DNA from: Gymnodinialimonas ceratoperidinii
GTDB lineage: Bacteria > Pseudomonadota > Alphaproteobacteria > Rhodobacterales > Rhodobacteraceae
Direction: 5' to 3'
Length of the DNA: 64,000 bases
Assembly (NCBI RefSeq): GCF_019297855.1
Contig: NZ_CP079194.1
Coordinates: 979,501 to 1,043,500 of the forward strand
Shown: positions 36,492 to 45,613 of the stretch, in pieces
Numbering within the stretch: the first letter of the stretch is position 1
How the letters are laid out: each line of letters opens with the position of its first letter
Position numbers and translations under genes: made by a program
Notes under the pieces: model-generated
The model's input: the letters and a program-made list of their open reading frames with translations, nothing else
Databases searched by the model: none
What the model was told of the DNA's origin: nothing

Positions 36492-36504
36492 TGAATGAAA
36501 TTCA
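36492..36504. promoter_or_regulatory. Small inverted repeat in the leader of the polyamine-type ABC operon
   Basis: TGAAT-GAA-ATTCA in the 163-base gap before the polyamine-type receptor gene. The gap is A+T-richer than its surroundings and likely holds a promoter. The repeat is short and could be chance. Confidence 0.25.
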
Positions 36505-36637
36505 GGCACTTGAAGGAACGAGAAGGGCGAGCACAACGCGATGACCTTGCGTCCGTTAACCCTGCCCAATACGCTTCTCAAATGTCTGTTACTGGCAGAG
36601 CGCTACTGGAGGCGCTCCAATTCACGGGGATCACAAA

Positions 36638-37675
36638 ATGAAAAAACTGAACATTTCGCGCATCGCGGCGGTATCCTCCGCGGCGCTTCTGGCGGCATCG
36701 CCCGCACTGGCGCAGGACCGCACCTTCACGGTGTCGTGGTGGGGCTTCAACGGCGACGCGCTGCAAGAGATCATCATCGAGCCGTTCCAGGAGATGTGCG
36801 ACTGCGAGGTCATCTTCGAGACCGGCAACAACTCCGACCGCCTGAGCCGCCTGCAGTTGCGCGGTGGCGAAGGGGTGGACGTGATCTACCTGACCGACCG
36901 CTTCTCGCAGCTCGGCATCGAGCTTGGCCTGTTCCAGCCGATCGACCGCGCGCAGGTGCCCAACATCGACGAGCTCTATGACCTCGCACAGGCCCCGCAG
37001 GGCGAATACGGCCCGGCCTATTCCATCGGTCGCGTCGGCATCGTCTACAACGCCGACGAGGTGGAATCGCCGATCACGTCCTGGGATGACCTGTGGCGTG
37101 AGGACCTTCAGGGCTCCATCTCGCTGCCGGGCATCACCACCACGGCAGGCCCCATGGTCGTGCTGCGCGCCGGCGCCCGCGCCGGGGTCGACGCCTACGA
37201 GGACCCGGACGCGGCCTTCGCCGAAGTGGCCGAGCTGCAGCCCAACGTGCTGACCAACTACAACACCGGCTCCGAGATGATTAACCTCTTCTCCACCGGC
37301 GAGATCACCGTCTCCATGGCGCAGGACTTCGCGCTCGGTCGCCTGCAGGCCGCCGTGCCCTCCGTCGTCTGGGCCGATCTCGAGGATGGCGCCATCGCCA
37401 CGCTCAACACAATCAACATCCCCACCGGGTCCGAGAACGTCGAGCTGGCACACCAGTTTCTCAACTTCGTGCTCTCCGAAGAGATCCAGCACACGCTGGC
37501 CGTGCGTGGCGTCGATGCGCCGGTGAACGCGGGCGTCGATCTGACCGAGGAAGAGGCCGCCCCGTGGACCTACGGAGATGAGATGATCTCCAGCCTGAAC
37601 CGCATCGACTACGTGCCGCTCAACGCGAACCTCGATGAGTGGATCAACCGCTGGAACGAGATCTTCGGCATGTAA
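36638..37675 (+). CDS. ABC transporter substrate-binding protein, spermidine/putrescine type (PotD-like)
   Basis: A 345-residue periplasmic receptor with a signal peptide (cleavage at ASPALAQ, about residue 26). The extracellular solute-binding family 8/13 pattern is seen: FTVSWWGFNGD, YSIGRVGIVYNADEV, SWDDLWREDLQGSISLP, and a C-terminal LDEWINRWNEIFGM. Two Cys at CDC near residue 52 are unusual. It heads the operon with two permeases and an ATPase. Similar receptors bind polyamines, thiamine or other cations, so the ligand is not certain. Confidence 0.9.
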   Translation: MKKLNISRIAAVSSAALLAASPALAQDRTFTVSWWGFNGDALQEIIIEPFQEMCDCEVIFETGNNSDRLSRLQLRGGEGVDVIYLTDRFSQLGIELGLFQPIDRAQVPNIDELYDLAQAPQGEYGPAYSIGRVGIVYNADEVESPITSWDDLWREDLQGSISLPGITTTAGPMVVLRAGARAGVDAYEDPDAAFAEVAELQPNVLTNYNTGSEMINLFSTGEITVSMAQDFALGRLQAAVPSVVWADLEDGAIATLNTINIPTGSENVELAHQFLNFVLSEEIQHTLAVRGVDAPVNAGVDLTEEEAAPWTYGDEMISSLNRIDYVPLNANLDEWINRWNEIFGM

Positions 37676-37694
37676 GCCGACCCTTTCACCAACA

Positions 37695-37724
37695 CCCGGG
37701 GCGGGCGACCGCCCCGGGGTTTTT
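37695..37724 (+). terminator. Strong intercistronic hairpin after the polyamine-type receptor
   Basis: CCCGGGGCGG (37695-37704), loop GCGA, CCGCCCCGGG (37709-37718), then G and TTTTT. This has the form of an intrinsic terminator located between the receptor and first permease gene, so it probably gives partial termination and high receptor expression. Confidence 0.75.
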
Positions 37725-37750
37725 GCTGCCTTCACCCGGAAGACCCTCCC

Positions 37751-38575
37751 ATGAAAACCCTCGCAGGCTGGATCCTGTCGTCCCCCGCGACCCTCGCGGT
37801 GTCGCTGTTCCTGATCATCCCGGTTGCCGCCACGATCTCGGTTACCTTCACCGCGCCCGGCGGCACCTTCGCGCCCTACGTGGATTTCTTCTCCTCCGGC
37901 TTCCAGCGCACCGTGCTGTGGCGCACCTTCGAGATCGCGGCGATCACCACGGTGATCTCCCTGATCCTCGGGCTGCTGACGGCCTATGTCGTCTCGCGCA
38001 GCGCGCCGTGGATGAAGTCGGTGCTGATCGTGCTGGCGGTCTTCCCGCTTCTGACCGGCGTGGTCGTGCGCTCCTTCGCATGGCTGATCATCCTCGGCCG
38101 CAACGGGGTGCTGAACAACAGCCTCGAATGGCTCGGCGTGATCGAGCGGCCGTTGTCGCTGCTCTACACCCAGACCTCGGTGGTGCTGGCGCTGATCTAC
38201 ATCTTCATTCCGCTGATGATCCTCGTGCTGATCGGCGTGCTCGAGAACATCCCCGACGATCTTTTGCAGGCCTCCGCATCGCTCGGCGCCTCGCCGACCC
38301 GGACCTTCGTGCAGGTGGTCCTGCCGCTGGCCACGCCGGGGCTGATCGTGGGGGCCGTGCTGGTCTTCACCGCCAGCTTCACCTCCTACGCGACGCCGCA
38401 CCTGCTTGGCGGGACCCGGCAGATGACCATGGGCACCTTCCTGCACCAGCGCGCGATGACTTCCTTCGACTGGACCAGCGCCTCGACCGTGGCGGCGATC
38501 ATGGTGGTGGTGATCGTCACCACCGTGCTCGTGATGACGCGGCTGGCCAAGCGCCTCAACCCGATGGCCTCCTGA
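37751..38575 (+). CDS. ABC transporter permease, spermidine/putrescine type (PotB-like)
   Basis: A 274-residue inner-membrane protein with six predicted helices. The EAA loop reads DDLLQASASLGASPTRTFVQVVLPLATPGL. It starts 26 bases after the hairpin and is followed by the second permease with a one-base gap. Confidence 0.92.
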   Translation: MKTLAGWILSSPATLAVSLFLIIPVAATISVTFTAPGGTFAPYVDFFSSGFQRTVLWRTFEIAAITTVISLILGLLTAYVVSRSAPWMKSVLIVLAVFPLLTGVVVRSFAWLIILGRNGVLNNSLEWLGVIERPLSLLYTQTSVVLALIYIFIPLMILVLIGVLENIPDDLLQASASLGASPTRTFVQVVLPLATPGLIVGAVLVFTASFTSYATPHLLGGTRQMTMGTFLHQRAMTSFDWTSASTVAAIMVVVIVTTVLVMTRLAKRLNPMAS

Positions 38576-38576
38576 C

Positions 38577-39365
38577 ATGACAAACCGCATCCACCCGCTG
38601 CTGATCCTGATGACCATTCTGGTCTACATCTTCCTGCTCGGCCCGCTGATCATCATCTTTGGGGCCTCGGTCTCGGACACCACCTTCCTCGCCTTCCCGC
38701 CCCAGGGGCTGACGCTGCACTGGTTCGAGAACATCTGGGAGATTTCGGCCTTCCGCCGCACCATCGTCACCTCCCTGCAGGTGGCCTTCCTCGGCACCTT
38801 CTTCGCGCTACTGATCGGCATTCCCGCGGCCTACGCGCTGAACCGGCACCGCATTCACCTGCCGGGCTGGCTCTCGACGCTCTTCGTGCTGCCGATCCTC
38901 GTGCCCGAGATCGTCATCGGCTTCTCGCTGCTGCGCTCGGTCAACGTGGGCCTCGGCGCGCCGGTCTTTGCTACCCTGCTGATCGGCCACACGCTGCTGG
39001 TACTGCCCTACGTGGTCCGGGTGATCTCGGCCTCGCTGGCGTCGTTCGACTTCTCCATCGAGGAGGCGGCGATCTCGCTTGGCAGCCATCCGGTGAAGTC
39101 CTTCTTCACCATCGTGTTGCCGAACATCCGGTCCGGCGTGATCGCGGCCTTCATCCTGGCTTTCATCACCTCCATCAACGACGTGTCGGTGTCCCTGTTC
39201 CTGACCGGGCCGGGCATCTCCACGCTTCCGATCCAGATCCTCGCCCATGTCGAGCAGTTCTTCGACCCGACGGTCGCCTCCGTCTCGGTCCTGCTCATGG
39301 GTCTGACCATCATCGTCATGGTTATCGTCGAGCGCACGCTCGGCCTGACCATCGTGGCGAAATAG
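38577..39365 (+). CDS. ABC transporter permease, spermidine/putrescine type (PotC-like)
   Basis: A 262-residue permease with six helices. The EAA loop is FSIEEAAISLGSHPVKSFFTIVLPNIRSG. It forms the transmembrane pair with the PotB-like protein, and its start is one base after that gene's stop. Confidence 0.92.
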   Translation: MTNRIHPLLILMTILVYIFLLGPLIIIFGASVSDTTFLAFPPQGLTLHWFENIWEISAFRRTIVTSLQVAFLGTFFALLIGIPAAYALNRHRIHLPGWLSTLFVLPILVPEIVIGFSLLRSVNVGLGAPVFATLLIGHTLLVLPYVVRVISASLASFDFSIEEAAISLGSHPVKSFFTIVLPNIRSGVIAAFILAFITSINDVSVSLFLTGPGISTLPIQILAHVEQFFDPTVASVSVLLMGLTIIVMVIVERTLGLTIVAK

Positions 39366-39380
39366 AAGGCACTTGCATCA

Positions 39381-40442
39381 ATGACACTGCCCCTTTCCAT
39401 TGACCAGATCACGGCGCACTACGGCAAGACCAAGGTGCTGGAGGACCTGTCGCTTCACGTTGGCGACGGTGAGCTCGTCTCGCTTTTGGGTGCCTCGGGT
39501 TGCGGCAAGACCACGACCCTGCGGCTTGTTGCCGGGTTCATGCAGCCCACCAGCGGCGCGATCCGCCTGGGCGAGACTGACCTGACGAAGTTGCCTGCCC
39601 ATGGCCGGGACATCGGTCTCGTGTTCCAGAGCTACGCCTTGTTCCCGCATCTGTCGGTGATGCAGAACGTGGCCTTCGGCCTGAAACAGCGCCGGCTGCC
39701 CTCCTCCGAGCAGCGCACCCGTGCCATGCAGATGCTCGACCGCGTGGGCCTCTCGCACCTCGCCGATCGCCTGCCCGGAGAGCTCTCCGGTGGCCAGAAG
39801 CAGCGCGTGGCGCTTGCCCGCGCGCTGGTTATCGAGCCGCCGCTCCTGATGTTCGACGAGCCGCTCTCCAACCTCGACGCCAAGCTGCGCGTCGACATGC
39901 GGGTGGAGATCCGCGAGCTGCAGCGTGCCAACGGCACCACCGCGCTCTACGTGACCCACGACCAGGAAGAGGCCTTCTCGATCTCCGACCGCGTTGCGAT
40001 CATGAACCAGGGCCGGATCATGCAGCTCGACACGCCCGAGACGCTCTACCAGCGCCCGGCCAACAGTTTCGTCGCCCGTTTCGTGGGGTTTGAGAACCTG
40101 ATCGACCTGAAGGTGACGGCCCGCGACGGCGACAGGGTCACTGCCGTCGCCGAGGATGGCGCCACGCTGACCCTTTCGCAGGAACGCATGGGTGCGATCC
40201 CCGATGCCTTCATCCTCGCCACCCGGCCCGATGGTCTGACCGTCACCGACGACGAGGGTGCCGAGGGCCTGCCCGCCACGCTCGGCCTGCGCACCTACCT
40301 CGGCCGCGCCTACCAGTACCAGTGCCAGACCGGCAGCGGGCAACTGCTCGCCAACAGCTCGCTGGCCACGCCCTTCGAGCCGGGTGCCAAGGTGACGCTG
40401 GTGCCGAACCCGGACCAATGCGCGATCCTGCAGCCGGAATGA
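39381..40442 (+). CDS. ABC transporter ATP-binding protein, spermidine/putrescine type (PotA-like)
   Basis: A 353-residue ATPase with Walker A GASGCGKTT near residue 36, signature LSGGQKQR, Walker B LLMFDEPLSNLD and a C-terminal TOBE domain (about residues 280-350). The H-loop is TALYVTHDQEEAF. Its stop overlaps the next gene's start (ATGA), tying the transporter to the deaminase-like gene downstream. Confidence 0.94.
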   Translation: MTLPLSIDQITAHYGKTKVLEDLSLHVGDGELVSLLGASGCGKTTTLRLVAGFMQPTSGAIRLGETDLTKLPAHGRDIGLVFQSYALFPHLSVMQNVAFGLKQRRLPSSEQRTRAMQMLDRVGLSHLADRLPGELSGGQKQRVALARALVIEPPLLMFDEPLSNLDAKLRVDMRVEIRELQRANGTTALYVTHDQEEAFSISDRVAIMNQGRIMQLDTPETLYQRPANSFVARFVGFENLIDLKVTARDGDRVTAVAEDGATLTLSQERMGAIPDAFILATRPDGLTVTDDEGAEGLPATLGLRTYLGRAYQYQCQTGSGQLLANSSLATPFEPGAKVTLVPNPDQCAILQPE

Positions 40443-41776
40443 AGACCCTCCTGACCAACGCCTGGATCATCGCGGTGGACGCCGCGATGACCGAATACCA
40501 ACGGGGCTGGCTGCTGGTCGAGGACGGCACCATCGCCGCCATGGGAGAGGGTGCTGCGCCCGAAGCGCCGGGGGCCGAGGTCCGCGACATGGGCGGGGAC
40601 ATCGTCATGCCGGGCATGGTGAACCCCCATTGCCACATGGCCATGTCGCTGTTCCGGGGCCTTGGCGAAGACGTCGACGACCGCCTGTTCCGATACATGC
40701 TGCCGCTGGAGCGCAAGTTCGTTTCGCCCGAAATGGTACGCGCGGGCTCCACCCTGTCGGCGTTGGAGATGATCATGGGCGGCGTCACCTGCGTCGCCGA
40801 CATGTACTACCACGAGACCGAAGTGGCCGACGTCCTCCACCACTCGGGCATGCGCGGCGTCGTGGGCCAGACCCTTGCCGATTTCGACCCGCCCGATCAT
40901 GCGAGCTTCGATGAAGGCTTCGCCCTCTGCGACGCGCTGGTGGCCCATTGCGAAGGCCTGCCGCGCGTCACTGCCTCCATCGCGCCCCACGCGCCCTATT
41001 CCACCGGCCGCGCTGTGCTGGAACGTGTCGTCGACTGGCACGAAGCAAACCCTGAAACGGTGATCCAGATCCATCTGGCCGAGACCGAACCGGAAGCCGC
41101 CTGGGCCGCCGAGACCCACGGCATGAGCACGACGGCCGTCTGCGACGCGGCGGGGCTCCTGAAGCCCGGCACCGTGGCGGCCCATTGCCTGCTGGTCGAT
41201 GACGCCGATATCGAGACGCTGACCCGCACTGGCACCGGCGTCGCCCACAACGCGCGCTCCAACGGCAAGGCGGGGCGCGGCATGGCGCGGGTCGAGGACA
41301 TGCGCCGCGCCGGTATCCCGGTGGGCATCGCCACCGACGGCCCGATGAGCGGCAATACCCTAGATCTCTTCTCGCAGTTCGGCGTCGTTTCGATCTTCGC
41401 CAAGGTTCTCGGCCATTCCCGCAAGCCGCTGCCCACCCGCGAGGTGATCCGCATGGCGACCGTGGAAGGCGCGCGGGTGCTCGGACTGGATGCCGTGACC
41501 GGCTCGCTCGAAGTCGGCAAGCGCGCGGACCTGATCCGCGTTGATATCTCGGCGCCCCGTATGCAGCCGATCTACGATCCCTATTCGGTGCTCGTCTTCG
41601 CCACCAAGCCCGACGATGTGCGCGATGTCATGGTCGACGGTCGCTGGCTGATGCGCGACCGCGCGGTGGAAACGCTGGAGCAGGCCAAGGTGCTGGCCGA
41701 TGCCAACGAGGTCGCCGGCCAGTTCCGCGCCGAGATCGCCGCCATCGACGCCGCCCGCGCGGCGGCGGAGGGTTGA
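40439..41776 (+). CDS. ATZ/TRZ-type amidohydrolase (deaminase of N-heterocycles, MTA/SAH-deaminase-like)
   Basis: A 445-residue cytoplasmic metal-dependent hydrolase of the ATZ/TRZ/guanine-deaminase branch. Zn ligands are H-x-H in NPHCHMAMS, His in IQIHLAETE, His in VAAHCLL and Asp in IATDGPMSGN; the Glu of LAETEPE is the expected general acid/base. Related enzymes deaminate 5'-methylthioadenosine, S-adenosylhomocysteine, guanine or 8-oxoguanine. Its coupling to an ABC importer and a nucleoside hydrolase supports a purine-type substrate, but this is inference. Confidence 0.88.
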   Translation: MKTLLTNAWIIAVDAAMTEYQRGWLLVEDGTIAAMGEGAAPEAPGAEVRDMGGDIVMPGMVNPHCHMAMSLFRGLGEDVDDRLFRYMLPLERKFVSPEMVRAGSTLSALEMIMGGVTCVADMYYHETEVADVLHHSGMRGVVGQTLADFDPPDHASFDEGFALCDALVAHCEGLPRVTASIAPHAPYSTGRAVLERVVDWHEANPETVIQIHLAETEPEAAWAAETHGMSTTAVCDAAGLLKPGTVAAHCLLVDDADIETLTRTGTGVAHNARSNGKAGRGMARVEDMRRAGIPVGIATDGPMSGNTLDLFSQFGVVSIFAKVLGHSRKPLPTREVIRMATVEGARVLGLDAVTGSLEVGKRADLIRVDISAPRMQPIYDPYSVLVFATKPDDVRDVMVDGRWLMRDRAVETLEQAKVLADANEVAGQFRAEIAAIDAARAAAEG

Positions 41777-41777
41777 G

Positions 41778-42689
41778 ATGACCGCGCCCCTGCCGATCCT
41801 GATCGACACCGATCCGGGCCTCGACGATGCCGTGGCGATCCTGCACGCGCTCTCCTGCGGCGGCTTCCGTGTTGAGGCGATGAGCGCCGTGGCAGGCAAC
41901 ATCGGGATCGAGACCACCACCCGCAACATCGGCCGCCTGCTGGCCGCAATGGGGCAGGGAGGCATTCCCTATGCCGCCGGTGCGGCCGGTCCGCTGCAAG
42001 GCGCGTCCCTCAACGAAGTCGCGATCCACGGCGATGATGGTCTGGGCGGCGTGACCTTGCCCGAACCCCTGACGGCGCCCGATCCGCGGGGCGGGGTGGC
42101 GCTTCTGGCCGAGAGGCTCTCCGCCGCGCCTGATGGCACGTGCACCGTATTGGCGCTCGGCCCGCTCACAAATCTTGCGCTTCTGCGCCGCGAGGCACCC
42201 GACGCCTACGCCCGGATCGGGCGCATCATCGCCATGGGTGGCGCCATCGAGGAGCGGGGCAACGTCGGCCCCTTCGCTGAGTTCAACATCGCCTGCGATC
42301 CGCTGGCCGCCGCCGAGGTCTTAGCGGGCGAGGTGCCTGTCACGCTGATCCCGCTCGACGTGACGCGGCGCATACGGGCCACGGCGGAGGACCTCGACCG
42401 GCTCGCCGCTTTCGACACCCGTGCCGCCACCCTCTCGGCCGACCTGATCCGCGCCTATTTCCACGGCAACGCCGACCGCGCCTCGCGGCCCTTGCACGAC
42501 CCCTGCGTGATGCTCATGGCCTTGCGGCCCGAACTGTTCGGGGTGGTGGAGATGCGGCTGGCTGTGGACCTCGATGGTGACCATCCCGGTCGCCTGACCC
42601 GCTCGGAAACCGGCGCGCCGGTCTCCGCGGCGATGGAGATCGACGCCCCCGCCGCGCTCGACGCGCTCTGGCAGGGGCTCGGCGCCTAG
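41778..42689 (+). CDS. Nucleoside hydrolase (IUNH family), second copy
   Basis: A 303-residue N-ribohydrolase with the canonical DTDPGLDDAVA calcium site near residue 10, GNIGIETTTRNI, IHGDDGLGG, LALGPLTNLALL, IAMGGAIEERGNVGPFAEFNIACDP and the later HDPCVM motif with the catalytic-type His. It follows the deaminase-like gene by one base. It converges with the M20 gene and the two stop codons share the CTAG at 42686-42689. Confidence 0.93.
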   Translation: MTAPLPILIDTDPGLDDAVAILHALSCGGFRVEAMSAVAGNIGIETTTRNIGRLLAAMGQGGIPYAAGAAGPLQGASLNEVAIHGDDGLGGVTLPEPLTAPDPRGGVALLAERLSAAPDGTCTVLALGPLTNLALLRREAPDAYARIGRIIAMGGAIEERGNVGPFAEFNIACDPLAAAEVLAGEVPVTLIPLDVTRRIRATAEDLDRLAAFDTRAATLSADLIRAYFHGNADRASRPLHDPCVMLMALRPELFGVVEMRLAVDLDGDHPGRLTRSETGAPVSAAMEIDAPAALDALWQGLGA

Positions 42690-43861
42690 GCGGACAATTC
42701 CATCTCGACCAGTTTCGACCAGAAGGCCACGCCGGGCGTGATCGCGGCGTCGTTGAAGTCGTAGCCGGTGTTGTGGTGCAGCGCCCCGTCGCGGGCCGGA
42801 CCGTTGCCCAACCAGACGAAGCACCCCGGCACCTCCTGCGAGAAGAAGGAGAAGTCGTCGCCCGCGGTGGACGGCGGAAACTCCGTGCGGACGCGGCGCT
42901 CGCCGAGTGCCGTCTGCGCCGCGGCCAAAGCGCGGGACGTGGCCTCGGCGTCGTTCACCACCGGCGGGATGCGGCGGATGAAGTTGTAGCGCGCGCTCAC
43001 CCCGAAGGCCTGCGCGATGCCATGGGCCAGCGTGCCGATCTTGGCCTCCAACTGGTCGCGGACCTCGGGCGTATAGGCGCGCGCGGTGCCGGCGATGCGC
43101 ACGTCGTTGGGGATCACGTTGAGCGCCTTGAAATCCCCCGCCTCCAGCGCGCAGGCGCTGACGACCGCAGGTTGCAGCGGGTCGACGACACGCGCCACGA
43201 TGGAATGGATCGAGGACAGGAACTGCCCTGCCGCCGTGATCGGGTCACGGCCGAGGTGCGGCTTGGCGCCGTGAGTGCCGACGCCGGTGAAGGTCACGTC
43301 CCAACTGTCTGACGAGGCCAGCTGCGGGCCGGAGACCACGGCCATCTCGTCGGGGTCCAGCCCGGGCATGTTGTGCAGCCCGTAGACACGGTCGACGGGG
43401 AAGCGCTCGAAAAAGCCGTCCTCGATCATCGCGCGCGCCCCGCCGCGGCCCTCCTCGGCGGGCTGGAAGATGAAATGCACCGTCCCCGAGAAATTTCGCG
43501 TCGCCGCCAGGTGCCGCGCGGCGCCGAGCAGCATGGTGGTATGCCCGTCGTGGCCGCAGGCGTGCATCTTGCCCGGCACGGTGGATTTGTAGGGCGGGTT
43601 GCCCGTCTCGGGCATGGCCAGCGCGTCCATGTCGGCGCGCAGCGCGATGCGCCCGGTGCCATTGCCTACGGTGAGCGTTCCGACGACGCCGGTCTTGCCA
43701 AGCCCGCGATGCACGGTGATGCCCGCCTCGGCCAGTTTGCCCGCGACGATCTCGGACGTGCGCTCCTCTTCGAAACCTAACTCCGGATGCGCATGGAGAT
43801 CGTGGCGCAAGTCCACCAGCATCGCGTGTTCTTTTTCGTCGAGATCGAGGGGCGTAGACAT
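42686..43861 (-). CDS. M20-family amidohydrolase (hippurate hydrolase/IAA-amino acid hydrolase-like)
   Basis: A 391-residue M20D metalloamidase. Metal-binding residues lie in ACGHDGH (about residue 100), PAEEGRGG, YGLHNMPG and near the end HHNTGYDFND. Relatives remove acyl groups from N-acyl amino acids. ATG 43861 is chosen with AAAGGAT about ten bases upstream; a TTG nine bases earlier is possible. It lies on the strand opposite the nucleoside genes, so it may be separately controlled. Confidence 0.9.
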   Translation of the reverse strand: MSTPLDLDEKEHAMLVDLRHDLHAHPELGFEEERTSEIVAGKLAEAGITVHRGLGKTGVVGTLTVGNGTGRIALRADMDALAMPETGNPPYKSTVPGKMHACGHDGHTTMLLGAARHLAATRNFSGTVHFIFQPAEEGRGGARAMIEDGFFERFPVDRVYGLHNMPGLDPDEMAVVSGPQLASSDSWDVTFTGVGTHGAKPHLGRDPITAAGQFLSSIHSIVARVVDPLQPAVVSACALEAGDFKALNVIPNDVRIAGTARAYTPEVRDQLEAKIGTLAHGIAQAFGVSARYNFIRRIPPVVNDAEATSRALAAAQTALGERRVRTEFPPSTAGDDFSFFSQEVPGCFVWLGNGPARDGALHHNTGYDFNDAAITPGVAFWSKLVEMELSA

Positions 43862-43935
43862 GGCCTGCAAATCCTTTGTGTCCTATACGAGCGCCTGTCT
43901 GGCCCATCGTAGGGATCGATACAAGGAACCAACCC

Positions 43936-44625
43936 ATGTCCCTGGAACCCCACGCATTCTGGCAGCGCTTGGACGCCCCCGGCACCTATGCGACCGCCCC
44001 CGGCACGACCTATGCCGGCGCCTATCCTGCGACGCTGCCCGACGGGCGCCAGATGCTCCTGCCGATCCGTGATCTGCCGGACGGCGGTGCCGTGGCCTCG
44101 CTGATCGTGAACCAGGCCTCTTTCGCGGTGGAGGATGCGCTGGCCGATGCAATGGCCGAGCAATGGCGCGGTGACGCGCCGGAGGTGGTGATCGGTGTGC
44201 CGACCCTCGGACTGCCGCTGGCCAACGCCCTTGCCCGGCGCCTCGGGCACAGCCGCATGGTGCCGCTCGGCACCTCGCGCAAGTTCTGGTACACCGACGC
44301 GCTGTCCGAGCCGATCAGCTCGATCACCTCGCCGGGGAAGGGCAAGACGATCTACCTCGACCCCCGTATGGTGCCGCTTCTGGAAGGACGCCGCGTTCTG
44401 CTGGTCGATGATGTGGTGAGCACGGGGACCTCCCTCGCGGCGGTTCTGAGGTTGCTGCGGAAAGCCGATATCGTGCCCTTCGGCATTGCAGTCGCGATGG
44501 AGCAGGGGACGCGCTGGCGCGCGGTCCTGCCGAACCCGGAACGCGTGCGCGGTGCGCTACGCTCGCCCCTCCTGCGCGAAACGGAAGCGGGCCATGTGGT
44601 GGCGGAGGAGGGCGGGTCGGCTTGA
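43936..44625 (+). CDS. Phosphoribosyltransferase (PRPP-binding, adenine/xanthine PRT-like)
   Basis: A 229-residue type I phosphoribosyltransferase. The PRPP loop is VLLVDDVVSTGTSLAAV (about residues 153-169) and the TLGLPLANALARRLG region contains the pyrophosphate loop. The N-terminal 60 residues and C-terminal tail are longer than in Apt. It could convert a free base released by the nucleoside hydrolases to its nucleotide, fitting the surrounding salvage theme; base specificity is unknown. Confidence 0.85.
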   Translation: MSLEPHAFWQRLDAPGTYATAPGTTYAGAYPATLPDGRQMLLPIRDLPDGGAVASLIVNQASFAVEDALADAMAEQWRGDAPEVVIGVPTLGLPLANALARRLGHSRMVPLGTSRKFWYTDALSEPISSITSPGKGKTIYLDPRMVPLLEGRRVLLVDDVVSTGTSLAAVLRLLRKADIVPFGIAVAMEQGTRWRAVLPNPERVRGALRSPLLRETEAGHVVAEEGGSA

Positions 44626-44740
44626 TCTCACTTTTAGCCGATGTCTGTCCGGGTTTCCCGTGGCGCGATGGCTTGCCTGACGGCGAAACCTCGCCCTAAG
44701 CTCGCGGTCATCCACCCTGCGCTCACGGCCAAGAGGCAAG

Positions 44741-45214
44741 ATGTATCGCAACATGCCCATAGAGACGGCCCCCTGCGCCCCTGACGACCCGATGCTGCGC
44801 CGGATCATCGCGCTGCATCAGGCCCATGGCGCGGAGGATTATCCGGACGAGAGCCAGCACAACATGGATGGCGACACGCTGGCCGCCGAGGGCGTGCGGA
44901 TGTTCGTCGCAAAGGCCAACGGGCAGCCCTTCGCCATGGGGGGCTGGAAGCCTTTCGGCGCCTCGCTCGCCGAGATGAAATCGGTCCATGTTCTGGCGGA
45001 GGCGCGCGGCCTTGGGGTCGGCATGAAGATCGTCGCCGCCCTGATCGACGACGCGCGCGAGGCGGGCTGCACCCGGATGTACCTCGAAACCGGGGCTCTC
45101 GAGGCCCATGCCGCCGCCCGCAACCTCTACAAGCGCGCCGGGTTCACCCGCTGCGCGCCGTTCGGCGATTACCGCGACGACCCCAATTCGGCCTTCATGT
45201 GCCGCGATCTCTGA
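44741..45214 (+). CDS. GNAT family N-acetyltransferase
   Basis: A 157-residue acetyltransferase. The acetyl-CoA pyrophosphate loop is EARGLGVGMKIV near residue 87 and the C-terminal NLYKRAGFTRCAPFGDY segment closes the fold. AAGAGGCAAG precedes ATG 44741. Proteins of this size with the final PFGDY motif often acetylate small amines, but no substrate can be named. Confidence 0.88.
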   Translation: MYRNMPIETAPCAPDDPMLRRIIALHQAHGAEDYPDESQHNMDGDTLAAEGVRMFVAKANGQPFAMGGWKPFGASLAEMKSVHVLAEARGLGVGMKIVAALIDDAREAGCTRMYLETGALEAHAAARNLYKRAGFTRCAPFGDYRDDPNSAFMCRDL

Positions 45215-45297
45215 GAGGGTAAATCGCGGCGAGGCTCACATTTGTCGTCCGCGCCCTCTTTCCGGGCTCTTCCGGACCCGCTAAACCGCGCCCACGC

Positions 45298-45374
45298 GGG
45301 CCCATAGCTCAACTGGATAGAGCAGCCGACTTCTAATCGGCAGGTTGAGGGTTCGAGTCCTTCTGGGCCCGCCA
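45298..45374 (+). tRNA. tRNA-Arg (anticodon UCU)
   Basis: A complete 77-nt cloverleaf with encoded CCA. The acceptor stem is GGGCCCA/TGGGCCC, the anticodon loop CTTCTAA gives TCT, which reads AGA, and the T loop is GGTTCGAGTCC. It lies 83 bases after the acetyltransferase gene. Confidence 0.97.
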
Positions 45375-45613
45375 TCCGACTGCGGCATTCCTGGCCTCAG
45401 CGGCTTGCGAATCGGTTTTTGTGCGGAGGCCGCGGCGCGCCCTTGCAAGCCTCACCTGCCTTCTCACCCCGGCGAAATCCCGCTTGTAAACAGGCGTTTG
45501 GCGGTCTGAGGGCGCAGAAACGCCCGGCTTTGAAGTATTCATTAGGTCGTGTTGCAGTTATAGTGTTTGCTAGTCGGCACTGCCGCGCCACCTAAGATCC
45601 CGGGGGATGAGAG

